Shown piece by piece: positions 37,709-50,407 of a stretch of 64,000 bases of DNA. The notes below the pieces were generated by a model, which saw only the letters and a list, made by a program, of their open reading frames with translations, was not told the DNA's origin and did no database searches. The stretch's first letter is position 1. Each line of letters opens with the position of its first letter. Source of the DNA: Cardinalis cardinalis (lineage: Eukaryota; Chordata; Aves; Passeriformes; Cardinalidae); assembly GCA_014549065.1 (NCBI GenBank), contig JACDOX010000388.1, positions 170,405-234,404 of the forward strand, read 5' to 3'. Made by a program: the position numbers and the translations under genes.

Positions 37709-40700
37709 CAAAGTCAAGGTGGCTCTGCTCAGCCAATGAATATCTACAGAATAATTGTGCTGCTGTATGTATNTCTAGAATGTGCTAAGACTTTACATAT
37801 GTTTCACAGTCCAATAAAAAAAGCTTCATTTGGTGAAGACTTAAATAATTTAATGTGCAGATTTCATAAATCCTTACTAATGCTATTACTTTGCAACTTC
37901 TTTCTCTGACTGTGCCAGTCAAAACTAAAAATAGGGCAGACAGGGCTTGAAGATTTCAAGCTGCAAGTCATTAAGGAGTTAATGCACATAATTGATGAGC
38001 AAGTGGGAATAGCATACATCTGATAAGAAATATATGCATAGAAATTGTAGCTGCCTACAAAGAACCATGAAACAGAACTGAATGAGCAACAAAATTGGAA
38101 ATATATTCAGTGTTGCTTCAATTATTTTTGCAAGCATCCGAGATCAATAAGGGTATAAACTAGAGATTACAGCATTACNTCACCATTAGTAGAATGCCCT
38201 TCACTTTATATTTAAAAGCAGTTACCATATGGTTTGGTTACTTCTGAGTCCTGCTGTGACTCTGGTTTTGATGGAGCATATGCTTCTGCTTCCTATCTCC
38301 TTTAGCTGAAGCGTGCAGCAAATGGAGCTGGTTTCCTAGCAGCTGGATCTCTATCCCTGGATCTCAGCAGGGCAGCCTGCCCAGGCATCATTATATCACT
38401 TGATGGGAACTTCTTAGCTCTGTGTAGTTTACCTTGGTGTGAGCACTCTTCTGAGTAGCTGAGTGTTCCTGCCTCAGGGGAGGAGACTGCAGAGATGTTT
38501 TTTCTCGGGTACATTGCCCTGTTCCTTGGTTCTTGTGCCCCTCATGCATCTTCCCATTTAGTGACCTTCCTCCAGCTTGTCCTGGCCAAGGGATAGGTGA
38601 ACCAGCTAATTTCAGAGCTCATTATCACTGCTCCAAGCATCAATTAATAGTGAAATAGGAACATGGTGGTAGTAGTGGGGTAACAGCACCTTCACCCAAG
38701 GAAGGGGCTTTCATTTTCATCTGTCCTCAGGGATATGAGGAATTGTCTCCAAAACGCTTCAGCCATAAACTCACAGAGATGGAATCACTGTTCTCCATCC
38801 CTGCTGCATGTTCTGCAGTAAGGAAATCACCTGCTTAGCCTGTGCTGCTGGATCTGGAGCAGTTAATCAGGAGTGCACTGCTGAGGCCCTGAGTAAGACA
38901 GAACAACAACAGAAACCCCTCTGCCAAACCCAGCCTCAGAATAAAGAGCGGGGATACAGAGCTGCAGCTTTGTTTTCCAAATGAAAGTGAAGAGCCCTGT
39001 AGTTAAATTTCTGCATTTGAAGTAGTATTGGATGTGAAAGCTTGTGCAGATGAGTACAGGAGGAGTCNGACCGACTGTCAGCTTGAATTTCTCAGTCAAA
39101 GGATGTTTCTCTGTTCACGTAGGGTGGATCAGAGTGGCTGCCACCCGGGGGTGGCTCTTCATGGCACTGGGAGGGAGGGCTGTGCACGGATGCTCTGGCT
39201 CAGCACGCCATCTGGGATGGTGCCAGCCACTCTCGTGGAGGGAGTCTCTCATTAAAGACACAGGAAAAATGGAAGAACTCGAGTGTAAATACCTGAAAGT
39301 TACAGTGCAGGGCATAGAAAGGGTGAGTGCTTGTGGATGATGCTTTGGGTCCCGCTTGCTTTGTGGCAAACACCAGCAGCAGTGGTTGGTTCCAAGGTGA
39401 AAGGGTTTCACGGGGCTGTTCTGCACATCACTGTTCCTCAGTGTCTCCATCCATTCCTGGTCTGTAAAACAGGGACATGTGCCTTGCTTTTCCATCCCTT
39501 TTTGCTTGTGTCTGCCCATATTGCNTGCTGATTGTGGCTGATGGTATCTCTTACCAGGTGTACAAACCCTACCTGATCTCCAGGAATATGGGAAAAAAGG
39601 ACTAATGAAAGCCATCTCTGTATGTCCAGATGAGGCTGTGATCCCATGGATTATACTGTGAGAGTCTGTTTTCTATGAAGAAACTGTCTCAGCAAAAACA
39701 GGCAGACAAACCCCTGCATAAAGATGATGTTCAAGAAGGAGTTGAGTTCCCAAAAGCTGTCGACATAAATATGGTTATGGACCAGCAGCCAACTCCAATT
39801 CCCCCCAAACCACAGAATAAATTAATTCTCTTTCAGTCCTTCTGGAACACAGTAAGGTGGTAAACAGAAGGAAACTGGATCCCATTTGCTACTCTGTGGG
39901 GTCTTGTTTGGCTGGTTTTGTTCTTTTTTACAAAAAAATACATTCTANCTGTATGTACCAACAAGTTTAAAAAAGAAAAAAAGAGTTATCCCCAGTGTAC
40001 TTCAACCAGATACGAGTCTGGGGATTAAGAGGAGCTTTAGTCTCAGCTCATTAATTGTGCAGGCTAAGGATGTACAAGCAGTGTTTTTTGTCTCTTACCT
40101 TCCCTGTGCTGTGGAGTGAAAGAGCCCCAAGCTACTATATATAGTAGATATTGCAGACATTCCTTCATGTTTNTAACATACATGGAAATCTTGGGCAAAT
40201 TGTGGCTCAGAAATGCCAGGTATCTTTTAGAATATTTCAACAAAAAATTCAATTAATTGAAACTGCTCCTGTGGTTTGGAAGGTCATGGCCTTGACTATA
40301 AGGAGAGGTGGGTACAGCATTCACAGAGTGCCGGTTACTAAACTATGGCAGCCCTTTGTTTCTTGCCAAGAACTTAGAACTAAACATGAGTATATTTAAA
40401 AATTTAAAATCCATCAATTAATCAGAAGTGATAAAATATTTAGCAAGTGTGCTGTGGAGTGCAGATTGTTGAGATGAATGCCATGAACCTGCTGCCCATT
40501 TTTTGGTTTTCCTGCCTGCTGAGGATGTCGGGAGGAGCCCGGTGCCAGGCTGGTTCTACCCTGACACCTGTGGGGCAGGAATCCAGCTGGGCTCTGGCTC
40601 TGGGCCATCTCCCTGCTCCCATCCTGGTTCCTGTAATGCTCTTTCCCTTTTCCCAGCAGAAGCAGCAGCTCAGGGCAATAAACCTCATCCCCATCCCTGC

Positions 40701-40924
40701 GGGGCAGTGGCCCCTGGTGACCTGCCCTGCCTGGAGCTGCAGCACAGGGGCTGCGTGGCTGTGCTGGGGAGCTGTGGGAGGAGGAGCAGCCTGACACAAG
40801 GGGTTAATACAGCTTTCCCAGGGCAGAGTGCTCCGGGTGTCGCCCTGCCTGGACCTGTCCCTGGCTGTCTCTTATCCTCTGCTTTTACAGCGAAGAATCG
40901 TGTCCAGCATGTAGTTAGTTAATC
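37709..40924. other. non-coding stretch, GC-rich from 40530
   Basis: A MEF2-type CTAAAAATAG lies at 37925-37934 in conserved-looking AT-rich DNA (37850-38190). The longest frame of the window is 166 codons, minus strand, 39115-39615; it is not recognisable. CTACTATATATAGTAG at 40132-40147 is a perfect 16-bp palindrome. From 40530 to 40870 GC content is high, with overlapping frames on both strands (119 to 139 codons) that look compositional. Confidence 0.5.
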
Positions 40925-40934
40925 TATAAAAGGG
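40925..40934 (+). promoter_or_regulatory. TATA-box-like sequence
   Basis: TATAAAAGGG is a textbook TATA box and sits just downstream of a GC-rich 350-bp block. No exon or initiator is evident about 30 bp downstream, so function is doubtful. Confidence 0.2.
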
Positions 40935-43832
40935 AGAAAATGATCTTTGTAATATGAGATGTAGAGCAATAAAAGAGTAAATACTGTACATAGGAAAAAG
41001 AGATGTATTAATAATGTACTCCTGTGGAGCACTAGGAATTTTCTTTAATTACTAACCTGCTTTGTGACCAGTCAGGAAAATCAAATATCTGATCTCTCTC
41101 ACTGCCAAGTGATGAGCTGCCTAATAGGAGAATTTTGTGATGGGGCACATTCAAAAGTTCATTGGTGTTTTTCCAAGTCACAGTGTGAGTGGGCTTTGAC
41201 TCCCATGAGCATGCCAATCCTAGCAGTCCTAGCAAGTTCCCTGGAAAGGGTTAGCCCTTCCCTAAGACTGGGCTTTGCCTCCTGAGCTCTCTGGGAGTTG
41301 TTGTGCAGCCTGTTGGCTGGAGCTGTCAGGATGCCCTGGTTTACTTGGGCATCAACTGGCTCCATCCAGGGACCAGCTGCTTGGAACCTGCTGCTGCTGC
41401 AAGGGCAGGTTTGCACTGGAGACNGTGCTAGATCAGATCAATGCATTGCTGTGCATCCTGATTGTTAAGTTCTTGGGAATCAGAAGGAAAAGTAGCAGGA
41501 TGTTTTATCTTTGGGTGTAAATTTCAAGGTAGATTAACACCAGATTAATAATCTGGGAAAAAAAAAGTGTGTATGGTTTAAAATGCTGTACCACTTTTTC
41601 TCAGCACTCAAAAATATTTGCCTTTTATCATATGGTATAATAATTAGCAAGGACATGTGAGGTTTAAAGACTGTCTTCTAGGATATGCTGACTGATGTGA
41701 ATTAGCCAAAAGCAGCGAGATGAATCGTGTGGCTAACCCAATTAATNTTCTTTACTTTTTTGCTGCAGTGATTTAGAATAAAAACCCCCAAACTTTCCCA
41801 TGATCTTAAAGAAAAATGCTCCCACATCAGGGACTTCAGAAGGAAAACTTATTGTAAGCTCACAGCAGGACATCAACTCCCAGCAAGCCAGGAAGATAAT
41901 ACTGTGGGCAAATTGAGCAAATGTCCTTGCCTCTCCAATCAGCCAGCATTTGAAGGGTATTATCCTTGCTAAACTTGTCATCCACTTTAAATGGAAGTTG
42001 GACTGCAAATGTACATACTCTGCTTAGTTTGACTTTTGAAGAGTTGCCTCTGCAGTTTAGAGGTTGGATTTAATTCTTGAAGACCTGACTTTGCTGCAGC
42101 TTTATTTAATCTCTATTTATTTGCTTTGCCATTCTCTGCTTTATAATCTAGGTAGTGTGTAAGGAAACTACTAATGAATAAGTAAAGTAAACAAGAAATC
42201 ATCCTGGAGGGGAAAAAAACCCCTGAAAAGCTGAATATCAAATCAGATTAAGGAAATTTCTTTCTTGAAGGAATCAGAAAATAACTACTGTTACTGTATT
42301 TTGAGGAGCAAAAATAACCTTTTTGACATGAAGTAGAAAGNGTAACTATTCTATGTGCTGGAATATTTAGTGAAATTGTGGGTCATCTTCTCTAGCCCGT
42401 GCATTCCACATAATTAAGGCTTGAATTGTGAAAGCTTCTGCTTGTTGTTGCTGTCAGTTACCCATTTGACTCCTCTATTTTGTCCTATTATAGTAATTTC
42501 AAAGCTGGATAAGCCCAAGTATTTTTTAGTGTCATGAATACCACTGCTTCCTCATCCAGAGACTTCATTACCAAAATCTCCTTCAACCATTAAATAGGAG
42601 CTGCAGCCTTCAACAGGCTTAGCCAAGTCAACTGACACAGCATGAGAGGCACATTTCCCCTTTTAATATGTATATAATAAATCTGTCTTTACGTATGTAA
42701 ATATCTATGTCATGTACATTATGTGAGTGGAGGAAGGGTATGTGGGGGGTGTGTGTGCAGACTGCTGACACAGTCTGACCCTCTGATGTATAGCTGCTCT
42801 AACAAACCTGATTATTTCTTCATTGTCTTTTATTTGACCGATCTGTAGACATTTCCCTGAAACNTAGGTGGAGGTGTCTTATGAGAAGCAAACCCACCAC
42901 ACACAGCCTGCTGTCTGTGCAGGGATATCAAGGGTGGTGGTGGCTCCTGATGGCTCGTTTTGCATCTCCAGACTCTCTGCTCCATTTCTCCCCTAGCAAA
43001 ACACATACATACATATTTGATGGGTTTGCATCAGGAATTCATCCCTTCTGCTCCAGTATGTGTGGAAGGCTGGCAGCTGGGGATTTCCAGGGATGGCAGA
43101 TCTTCCCACCTAACTGTGCATCACAGATGAGGGTGGTATTATGATTTAAAACTGTGCCTTTATGAACCAGAAAGCCTCCTACATCTGAACCAGAGGTGAT
43201 TTAGTAAATTACACAGTATGCAGTGGTCTTCAGTTTCAAANTAAAAATTAGATTCTCTGAAATAACTAACTTAAAATGAGCTAAAGAATTTTAGCTGTTT
43301 AATTGCTCAGCTTCATACCTGAAAAGATGTCACTCTGGCTTTTCAGTGTGTTGCCTTCAGCAAGCTGAACAGGATGAAAGCCCAAAGCTTGGTGCTGTAA
43401 GTGGAGCAAGTGGTTGCCTGTTCTCCCTAAGATTTAAAGGGGACAGTATCACAGCTTGGAATGGAGATGGGGATATTTTGCCTTNCTGAAGCATCAGGTT
43501 TGATTTCTCCTACTTTGTGTTCCATGTCATGGAATCCTCAAGAAAGACATGGATTGTTACACAGCTGTTGAACTTCATTCTGGAAATAGTCCTGCATCAC
43601 TCTGGGAATTTCCAATAGGAAATGGAGAGCTCAGAAAAGGGAAAGGAAGCCAAACAATTGCTAGAATTCCTTCTCTAAAATCTGATGTATCCNTTCTATA
43701 GGACTAAGGTACCAGTAGAGTGTCTTTGCCTATTTTTCTAATCAGAAAATAAATGTTAAAAACATGAGAATTTCCTCCCTGGTGGGATGTAACTTAGTCT
43801 CCTACTGAAAGATCTCTGACAGAGCTCATGAC
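40935..43832. other. non-coding stretch, no gene seen
   Basis: AT-rich unique DNA. Frames of 67-88 codons look random. No recognised repeats beyond a short CATA run near 43005. Confidence 0.6.
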
Positions 43833-43854
43833 AAACCTCACTAATGTGAGGTTT
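43833..43854 (+). repeat. perfect 9-bp hairpin followed by a T run
   Basis: AAACCTCAC (43833-43841), a TAAT loop and GTGAGGTTT (43846-43854) followed by four more T. It looks like a bacterial intrinsic terminator, but the context is vertebrate DNA, where that signal has no such role. Confidence 0.7.
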
Positions 43855-44670
43855 TTTTGTCACTCTTTGTACATGAGCTAATTAATAATTTGGATGTTTT
43901 CAGACAGAAGTCTGACTGAAATAAGCCCTGACACAAATTACTGCCTGGACTCTGCCTATCAAGAGATGAGCTTTCCTTGAGACCTAGCTCTGGCAAGGTT
44001 GTCTCTGGTGATTTGGATGATCATAATGATCCTAATCTCCAAGCAGATTCCCATATTTTTAAGGAATATGTTCTTCAGCATTTTCAAATCTTTGGATTTT
44101 TACACATGAGAANTAACAAGGGACATAAATAAGTTAAGGGGAAATGCTTGAAAACTGTCCTAGCTTTTGAGAAACAATCTCTTAATATTTCCAGGTGTCT
44201 CAGCCACAGACATGGAATGTTAATTTTCTTCTCTGGGATTTGGGAATTTNCTCTTTGTGAAGACTTTGAAGGGTAATCTAAACTGACTGAAGCCTGGTCC
44301 TGTGCATTGGTTGTGATGAATTCCCAAAGCAGCTAAAGGGGAAGTCCAGTTTTGAAAATGTACTAAGAGTGAACAAAGGAATCATCTCTAAGAGCTGCAC
44401 AATGTGTGTTTTTCTTCTCTTTAGGGAGGGAGAGTGCAGTGCCACTCTGGGAATTGCATTAGACATGACACCTATAATGAGGGCTTTTGCCCATTAGTTT
44501 AATCTGGTTTAAAGGGAAGGGAGGGGGAAAAAAAGTCAATGTCATAAAGTTAGTATTTTTCATATCTCCTGCTGTAAACTTAGCCCAGAGGCTGAATGCA
44601 GTGTGTGTTGAAGGCAGGGCTGAGGANCTGAGCTCCCACCTGGTTACACCCAGCTCTGCTGCTGCAGTGC
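43855..44670. other. non-coding stretch, no gene seen
   Basis: Unique DNA, nothing recognised. Confidence 0.6.
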
Positions 44671-44710
44671 TCTGTCATTCTGTCAGTCTGTCGGTCTGTC
44701 GGTCTGGCTG
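44671..44710 (+). repeat. 8-bp tandem repeat, five units
   Basis: Units are TCTGTCAT, TCTGTCAG, TCTGTCGG, TCTGTCGG and TCTGGCTG. Units 3 and 4 are identical, suggesting recent slippage; the outer units are diverged. Confidence 0.9.
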
Positions 44711-47700
44711 GTGTGCGTGAGCGCCGTGCCAAGCAGGTGCCACAGCACGGGTCACTAATTCCTCACTTTCTCANTGTCTGAGCAGGGCAGATGCATTTCA
44801 GATTGTGAATGACCATTTCCAGACCTCTATCAATATGTGTTAGTGAAAGTAGTGATATTTTTATGTGAAACCAATGGCTCCCTAAAGCCACAGACAATAG
44901 GAGCTATTTACTGTGGTGTGGCTGACGCTTAACCGTATTGAGCCTTGTGAAAATACAGCCCAAGGGCAGTGCTGGAGTCCTACTGACCTAGAAACTGTAG
45001 CAGCTATCCTGTGACAGAGTCAGAAAGTACAGCGCTGCCCAGCAAAGGGCTTTGGGGTTTTAAAATAAAAAGTAATTGAAGCAGACTTGCCCTGGGATGA
45101 CCTGGCTCACCATGTGCTTGGGAGTCCCTGTTGCTCCATGAGATAACACTTCCAGCCTCTGACTCTGGCCATGGAGGGAGGGAAGTTTGCAGCTGCCACA
45201 ACATCTCTGCTCTCGAGGAAACCTTTCCAATTGCTCTGCTGGTCGTTCCTGTGGCCGAGGGACGCTTTAATCGGGTGACAAAATTTCGCACTTGGTGCTG
45301 GGCAAAGCTGGCTCAGTGTAATACAACTACTGCCGTTCAGGCAAGCTGAAGGACTTGGTGAAAATACTGCATTCAGCTGTGCATGTGCTGGCTGAAAGGT
45401 GCAGGAGGACGCCCCAACCTGCATATGTGAGCTGCACAGCAGGAGAGGAAGGGATGGCATTGTGACCCCCCCAAGGAGAAGGGGATTACTGCCTGTTTGC
45501 CTGGTATTTTTCTCACTTACAGGATGGGTGATGATTTCCTTATATTCTGTGACACTGACAATCAAATCCACGGGGAAAAGAAAAAGATCTGATAGCTCAG
45601 ATAATTATTTCTGAAAAAGTTTAGTACTGTGGACTTTGTTAGGGTGCTTTGGAGGGAATGCAGTCCCTCAGACTGTGTTTTCTTAACCAGGTCTATATAG
45701 CTACTACAAGGCTGTTACTATAGCTATAGCTGTTGCATTTATGTTCTCTAAAAAACCACCAGAAACACGCAGTGCAGTGTGGAAAATGAGTTTAGAACAT
45801 GAAATGGATTTTGAAAAATCACAGTTTAACAAGATTTTGATTCCAGAGATCTTTGGAATAAGACTTGAAGATTGTTTGCAGGTAAAATGTTGATACTGGA
45901 TGGCCTGCCTGAGAAATTAAAAGTTGCTGACCTNGTCAGGAATGAGCCAACATTGGAGGGAATTACTGTGGGAGGCACTCTCACTGTCACAGTGCTTAAG
46001 CAGCTGAACAGCAGATGCAAGCTGCTCAATGGCAGAGCTCTTGGTGCAGTGCAGAGTCTTGAGTTGGGGTTTGTGGCTGGTCTTTTACAGACGGCAAAAT
46101 TCTGCTCACTGCTCTAAAAAAACCCCTCTGCATCTGTAAGAGACAGGGCTATACTTCAAGAAGTAGAAGAATTATGCATGGCTGGGGCAGTATCTAGTTC
46201 TCTACATTTCTTGCAGGAACATGGGAGTTCCAACCTAATGTAATTTGTATTTCTTTTGGATCATCTTTAATTTTTTTTAAACCAAAGTAACTTTACTTAG
46301 ATCCATGTAACCTGGATACATGATCCCTCCAAACCCTCTGGATGACATCCCAGAACANTTTATCTTTTACTATTTCAAGAAAAAACTTTAATTTTCATTG
46401 AAGATAATACTTGTACTGCAACAGTATGGGAGTATTTATTTGATGGAGCCCATGTTTACATGAGAGACCTTTGTTAATTTAGTTCACAGCAGCTGTNAAA
46501 GTGAGCTGCTTCTGCTAAATGCATAATGCTTTCACTTGCAAAAAAAGCACCAGGATCCAGGAGCAACACTTGGTTTCTAAAGGCAGGGCATTTCCTTTGA
46601 GCACCTCGGGTGCCAAAAGTGGCTGTCAGGCTCCACACATTCTGGGATAGTTTTCAGGATAAAATTAACTTCCATGTTTCTGTGCATTCACAATGAGCTC
46701 CAGTGACAAATAGCTCCCTTTGACTTTTAAGCAGGATTGTTGTCCTTTATAGTTAGATTCTTGGCTGANAGCAAATAACTCAGTGTGCTGCCTCGGAGGG
46801 TCTGTTTCTTTTAGAACATGTGGATTTAAACTATATTGAGAAATTAGAGGAATCAGTTAATATTCAAAATTATTGTGTCACTCTGTTTACTGTAGACTGA
46901 TGAAAGCACGGCCTTGACAGCCTTAGGTCTGAGTTTGAAAACTTGCAAATGTTCCTGGGGAGGAAATTGTTATTGCTGGAGGCTTTTTTAATATATCTCT
47001 ACTGTGTGTGGGTCGACTCCGTCCTCCAAAGTTCCAGGATTCAACACTGATCTGAAAAACCCCAGCTTGCATACCACCTTGGGATTGCTGAAAGGAAGGA
47101 AAGGAAGTGCTGTAGCTCTCTGGCAGTTGTATTTTATAAATATTGCACTGGGGTCAACCCTAGGCAAACGCTGCAAAATATATGGCAAAGATTTAGAGCT
47201 CTCCTGGCAATAATTTTGACATGTCCTGTTTTAGTAGTTCTCATGTGGTTGTTTCTCAAGAGGTTGCTTCATTCATGCAGTGCTAGTTTTCCAAGGANAC
47301 AGATTTAATTACGCCAGGGCAGTGTAGGAAAGTTGGTGTGCAACTTGCTCTTAGGAATTAGTTTTCCTCCAAAATCCCTTTATAATCCTGTTTCCCTGCT
47401 CTGAGGCTTTACATACTGCNTTTAGTTTGTGTACAAAGACTTACTGATGTGGGTGGTTGAGAGAATGCATAAGTAGGTTTTATCTTTCTTTCAGTTCATG
47501 ATCATCGAGACGTAGGAGTTCAGGAGAAACATGGTTTGCCCGTTTGGATTTATTTGAAATAGGAATNAACTACTCAGCTTCAGAACAGGAGGAAACACAG
47601 CCAGTATTTTGCCCCTTCAATGATATGAAAACTTACTCAGATGATTGTTTCTTGGGGGAAGGGGTGGTTGTCACCCCAGACTTTGTAGGCTGCTCTGGAT

Positions 47701-47998
47701 GTGTGTGGAGGTGGCTGATGAGACCCTGCACCTGAAATGAAACTGAAGCGTTGCANGAGGCAGTGTCTGCAATGGGAGCTNCTTAATCCACTAAGCAAAA
47801 ATTACTTTGGGGTTTAGGGGATGAGATGTTAATTCAGAAGCCAGGTTTTCCTTACTCATCATCACTTGTGGGAATTCAGGTCCCCATGTCCATCAGTCTC
47901 ATCTCCTGATTTAGAAACGTGGAGTATCCTGATTGGGACAGATGCATAAAGATCGAGTCCAGCTTGTGTGACATGGTCTGCTATTTTGGTGACAGATG
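44711..47998. other. non-coding stretch, no gene seen
   Basis: Unique DNA. The 154-codon minus-strand frame at 45107-45571 has no recognisable domain. A splice-acceptor-like TTTCTTTCAG ends at 47494 and is followed by 21 sense codons to a stop at 47562; the peptide is not recognised. Confidence 0.5.
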
Positions 47999-48042
47999 CA
48001 CAGAATNCTCTGAGTTGGAAGGGACCTGCAAGGATCATNGAT
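47999..48042 (-). mobile_element. tail fragment of a TguSINE1-like SINE or related CR1
   Basis: CACAGAAT, then TGAGTTGGAAGGGACC, then AAGGATCAT match the tail of the SINE at 60245-60375 closely (TGAGTTGGAAGGGACTCACAAGGATCATTGA there). The tRNA head is missing, so this is either a 5'-truncated SINE or the tip of the CR1 family that shares its tail. Confidence 0.65.
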
Positions 48043-49914
48043 TTGTGCTGGTGCAGGCAGTGTTTGTTCTGCTAAATAAGTGAACCTAGCCAATTGTCCA
48101 CCCCCCTGTTCACTAGGTCCTGGGGCACTTCATCCCTCTGCTGTGCTGCAGCAACATCCCCCAAGGACCAGTTTTCCTTGGCTCCCTTCATCCTGCTCTA
48201 TCCTCTATCCTCAACACATCCTGAAGCCTTGGGCACCTCTTTATGCCACAGCCCAGGGCATGAGACACACATCCCAATATTTCCTGCCATGAAGNTTCCC
48301 AGCTGCAATGCAGTCGCTGCCTTATTCCAGGCACTTAACGGCCAGCNAACGATTCCTGGCCCTGTTTTATTTAGCTGTAGCCAAGGAGACCAGAAAGACT
48401 GGGATGTGATTCATGAGCAGAGATAAAGCTGGCTTTTCCTTGTACCCAGGGAAACAGAAAGCAGCTTTAAGTGAATGGGCAGTTCCATCTTGAGATGGAA
48501 GTTCACTGGTAATTAAAAATGCAGCGTTGCAGGTGCTGGGTGCTGCCCCTTAATGCTGGGTTGCAGTCAGGGCTTCCCCTGTGGCCCTTTGCAGAGCAGC
48601 CATTGTCACAGCTTGTCCCAAGTTGTGATCTATCATGACAGGCTCACACAGTTTTGGGCTGTTGGCAGTGATTCTACAAGCAGCCCATGACAAGCTGGGA
48701 TTGGAAGAGCTCAAAATAGAAATAGGAGCTGATTGCTTTTAACCTATGCAAGCAATGTCAGGGAAATCTCACCTCTGTTTCCTTGCCTAGTGAGTGTCAG
48801 TGTGCTCTCTTGCCAGCTGCCTAGGAATTCCTGGGAGTAAGGACTTTGTGTGATGGAACTGAACTTGGCATAGGCTCCTCAAATCCTCACTGTCCTTTCT
48901 TTGCTGTGTCAGACTCTGAAACGAGAACGCTGCACTTTCTGTTTGTCTGTGTGGAACAGTGAAATAGAAGATACTCTGATTGGGTCACAGTCTATTGTTT
49001 TGAGGGGATGAAAGCCTCTTCCACCCTTTCCTTCCTCCTGCAATGGAGGAAGGTGCTTTGATGCTTAGGAAAAGTACCAAAGAAACTGCTTGAGGTGAGG
49101 CAGGCCCTTGGAAGGCAAAGGTCCTTGCTGATCTGTGAGCAGGGCTTTGAGCAGATCCCTGTGCTGAGCTGAGCGGGGTAGTAAGCCTGACTTGGTGTCT
49201 GTAGGCTGACTGCCCTGTCAGCAGGCTGCTGGTGGCTGTTCATCATTCCAGGGTTCCTGCTTTGGATGTGCAGGGCTGGATGCTTTTGGCAGGAGCAGCT
49301 CTGGGCGCTGTGTGAAAGNGAAAGCGCTGCCTGCTGGCCCAGAGGCTGCCCCATGGGTCATGCTGGGGAACCCACGGGCCAGTGCCTGCTCCTCGCAGGG
49401 CTCCAGCTTGATTTCTGCCTGAACAGCCTTCCTGAGTAATTGTTTACTTTTGAATTACAGGAACAGGCTCCAGCATCCAAAAAAGCAATAGAGAGAAGCA
49501 GTGTTTCTGAGAATTAACCAAGCGTGTGCAGTCAAGTGTATTTTCCTTCCTAGCAGCATTTTTNAATTATGCTATTACTTGGGAAATGGAATGCTTGTGA
49601 GAGCTACCGGGCTTGGAATCTGGAGACCGGATCAAAACATGCAGCATTATCAGCAGCAGTGCTCTCTTCACATTCACTGACCTTGCTGTAGGGCCTAGGA
49701 CTTAGAGTTGGCTGCTCTTCACTTCTTACCCTTTTATCTGTATTTATTGTGAGTTTTGCATTAAGAAGTGAGTTTATCTTGAAAAAATGGCCAGTAGCTG
49801 TATAGCATATTGTTTTCTCCTTTAAACCTCCTGCCATGTATTTGGTGAGAGTGGAAATTGTAACTTCACTGTGGGAAATTTTCTTCAGTAGAATCAAGTC
49901 ATCTGGTTTCTTAC
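48043..49914. other. non-coding stretch, no gene seen
   Basis: Unique DNA, moderately GC-rich between 48080 and 49400. A 120-codon minus-strand frame (48992-49354) and a 110-codon plus-strand frame (48094-48426) show no domain. Confidence 0.55.
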
Positions 49915-50407
49915 TGTTCTGGTTTGAAAGCAAAACCAGTGAGAGACTCCAAGTCAGAAATACAATTTATTAAGAAAAAGGAAGGAAAAAAAAGGGCAAA
50001 NCCNCCCAAAATACATGCAATAATACAAAAGAAAAACCACTGTCNGAGTCAGAATACAACCTGACACCCTGCTAGTTAGGGTGGTGGCAGCAGTCCAGAT
50101 GGAATGCTCTTGTTGAAGTGGTGATCCTGTAGAAACCATCTGGCAGCTCTTGTCCTCTGGAAAGCAGNGGGTAAGGGCTGCCTGTTCTGTCCCAAACCCC
50201 AGATTATATCCAGGTGGGGATGCTGAGNTCCCCCCCTGGGCAGAGCATCTCACAATGGGCTGTTACCATTCTCTGACTCNTGTGGTGGGTCCATTAAACA
50301 GAGATGGCCCCTGGAGGGAGTTATCTCTGAGTCATGTGGCAAGGCATTGATGGGTCCAGTAACAGGTGATAAGAAAAAAAAAAAAGATGCCCCTGCTGGT
50401 TTCAACA
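49915..50407 (-). mobile_element. solitary LTR of an endogenous retrovirus (ERVL-like), minus strand
   Basis: Bounded by TG at 49915 and CA at 50406-50407, as LTRs are. Imperfect relation of the ends is visible: TGTTCTGGTTTGAAAG at the left and CTGGTTTCAACA at the right. On the minus strand a TATA-like GGATATAATC (near 50200) is followed by a polyadenylation signal AATAAA (49971 to 49966) close to the end. I recognise the sequence as an LTR type widespread in songbirds, probably ERVL-like. The 5-bp flanks (CTTAC and GCTCT) do not match, so no target-site duplication is seen. A 12-nt A run at 50374-50385 is internal. No viral genes accompany it. Confidence 0.7.

Noticed and set aside
39115..39615. 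166-codon minus-strand open frame, the longest without an N run
   Set aside because: No recognisable family, an ambiguous codon inside, an overlapping frame on the opposite strand, and a length expected by chance in 64 kb.
43833..43858. Intrinsic terminator (hairpin plus T run)
   Set aside because: That signal works in bacteria. Everything else here is vertebrate DNA, so it is listed only as a hairpin.
45107..45571. 154-codon minus-strand open frame
   Set aside because: No domain, random-looking composition, and overlapping frames on the other strand.
47495..47562. Terminal exon after TTTCTTTCAG
   Set aside because: Only 21 codons to the stop, the peptide is not recognised, and there is no polyadenylation context or neighbouring exon to support it.
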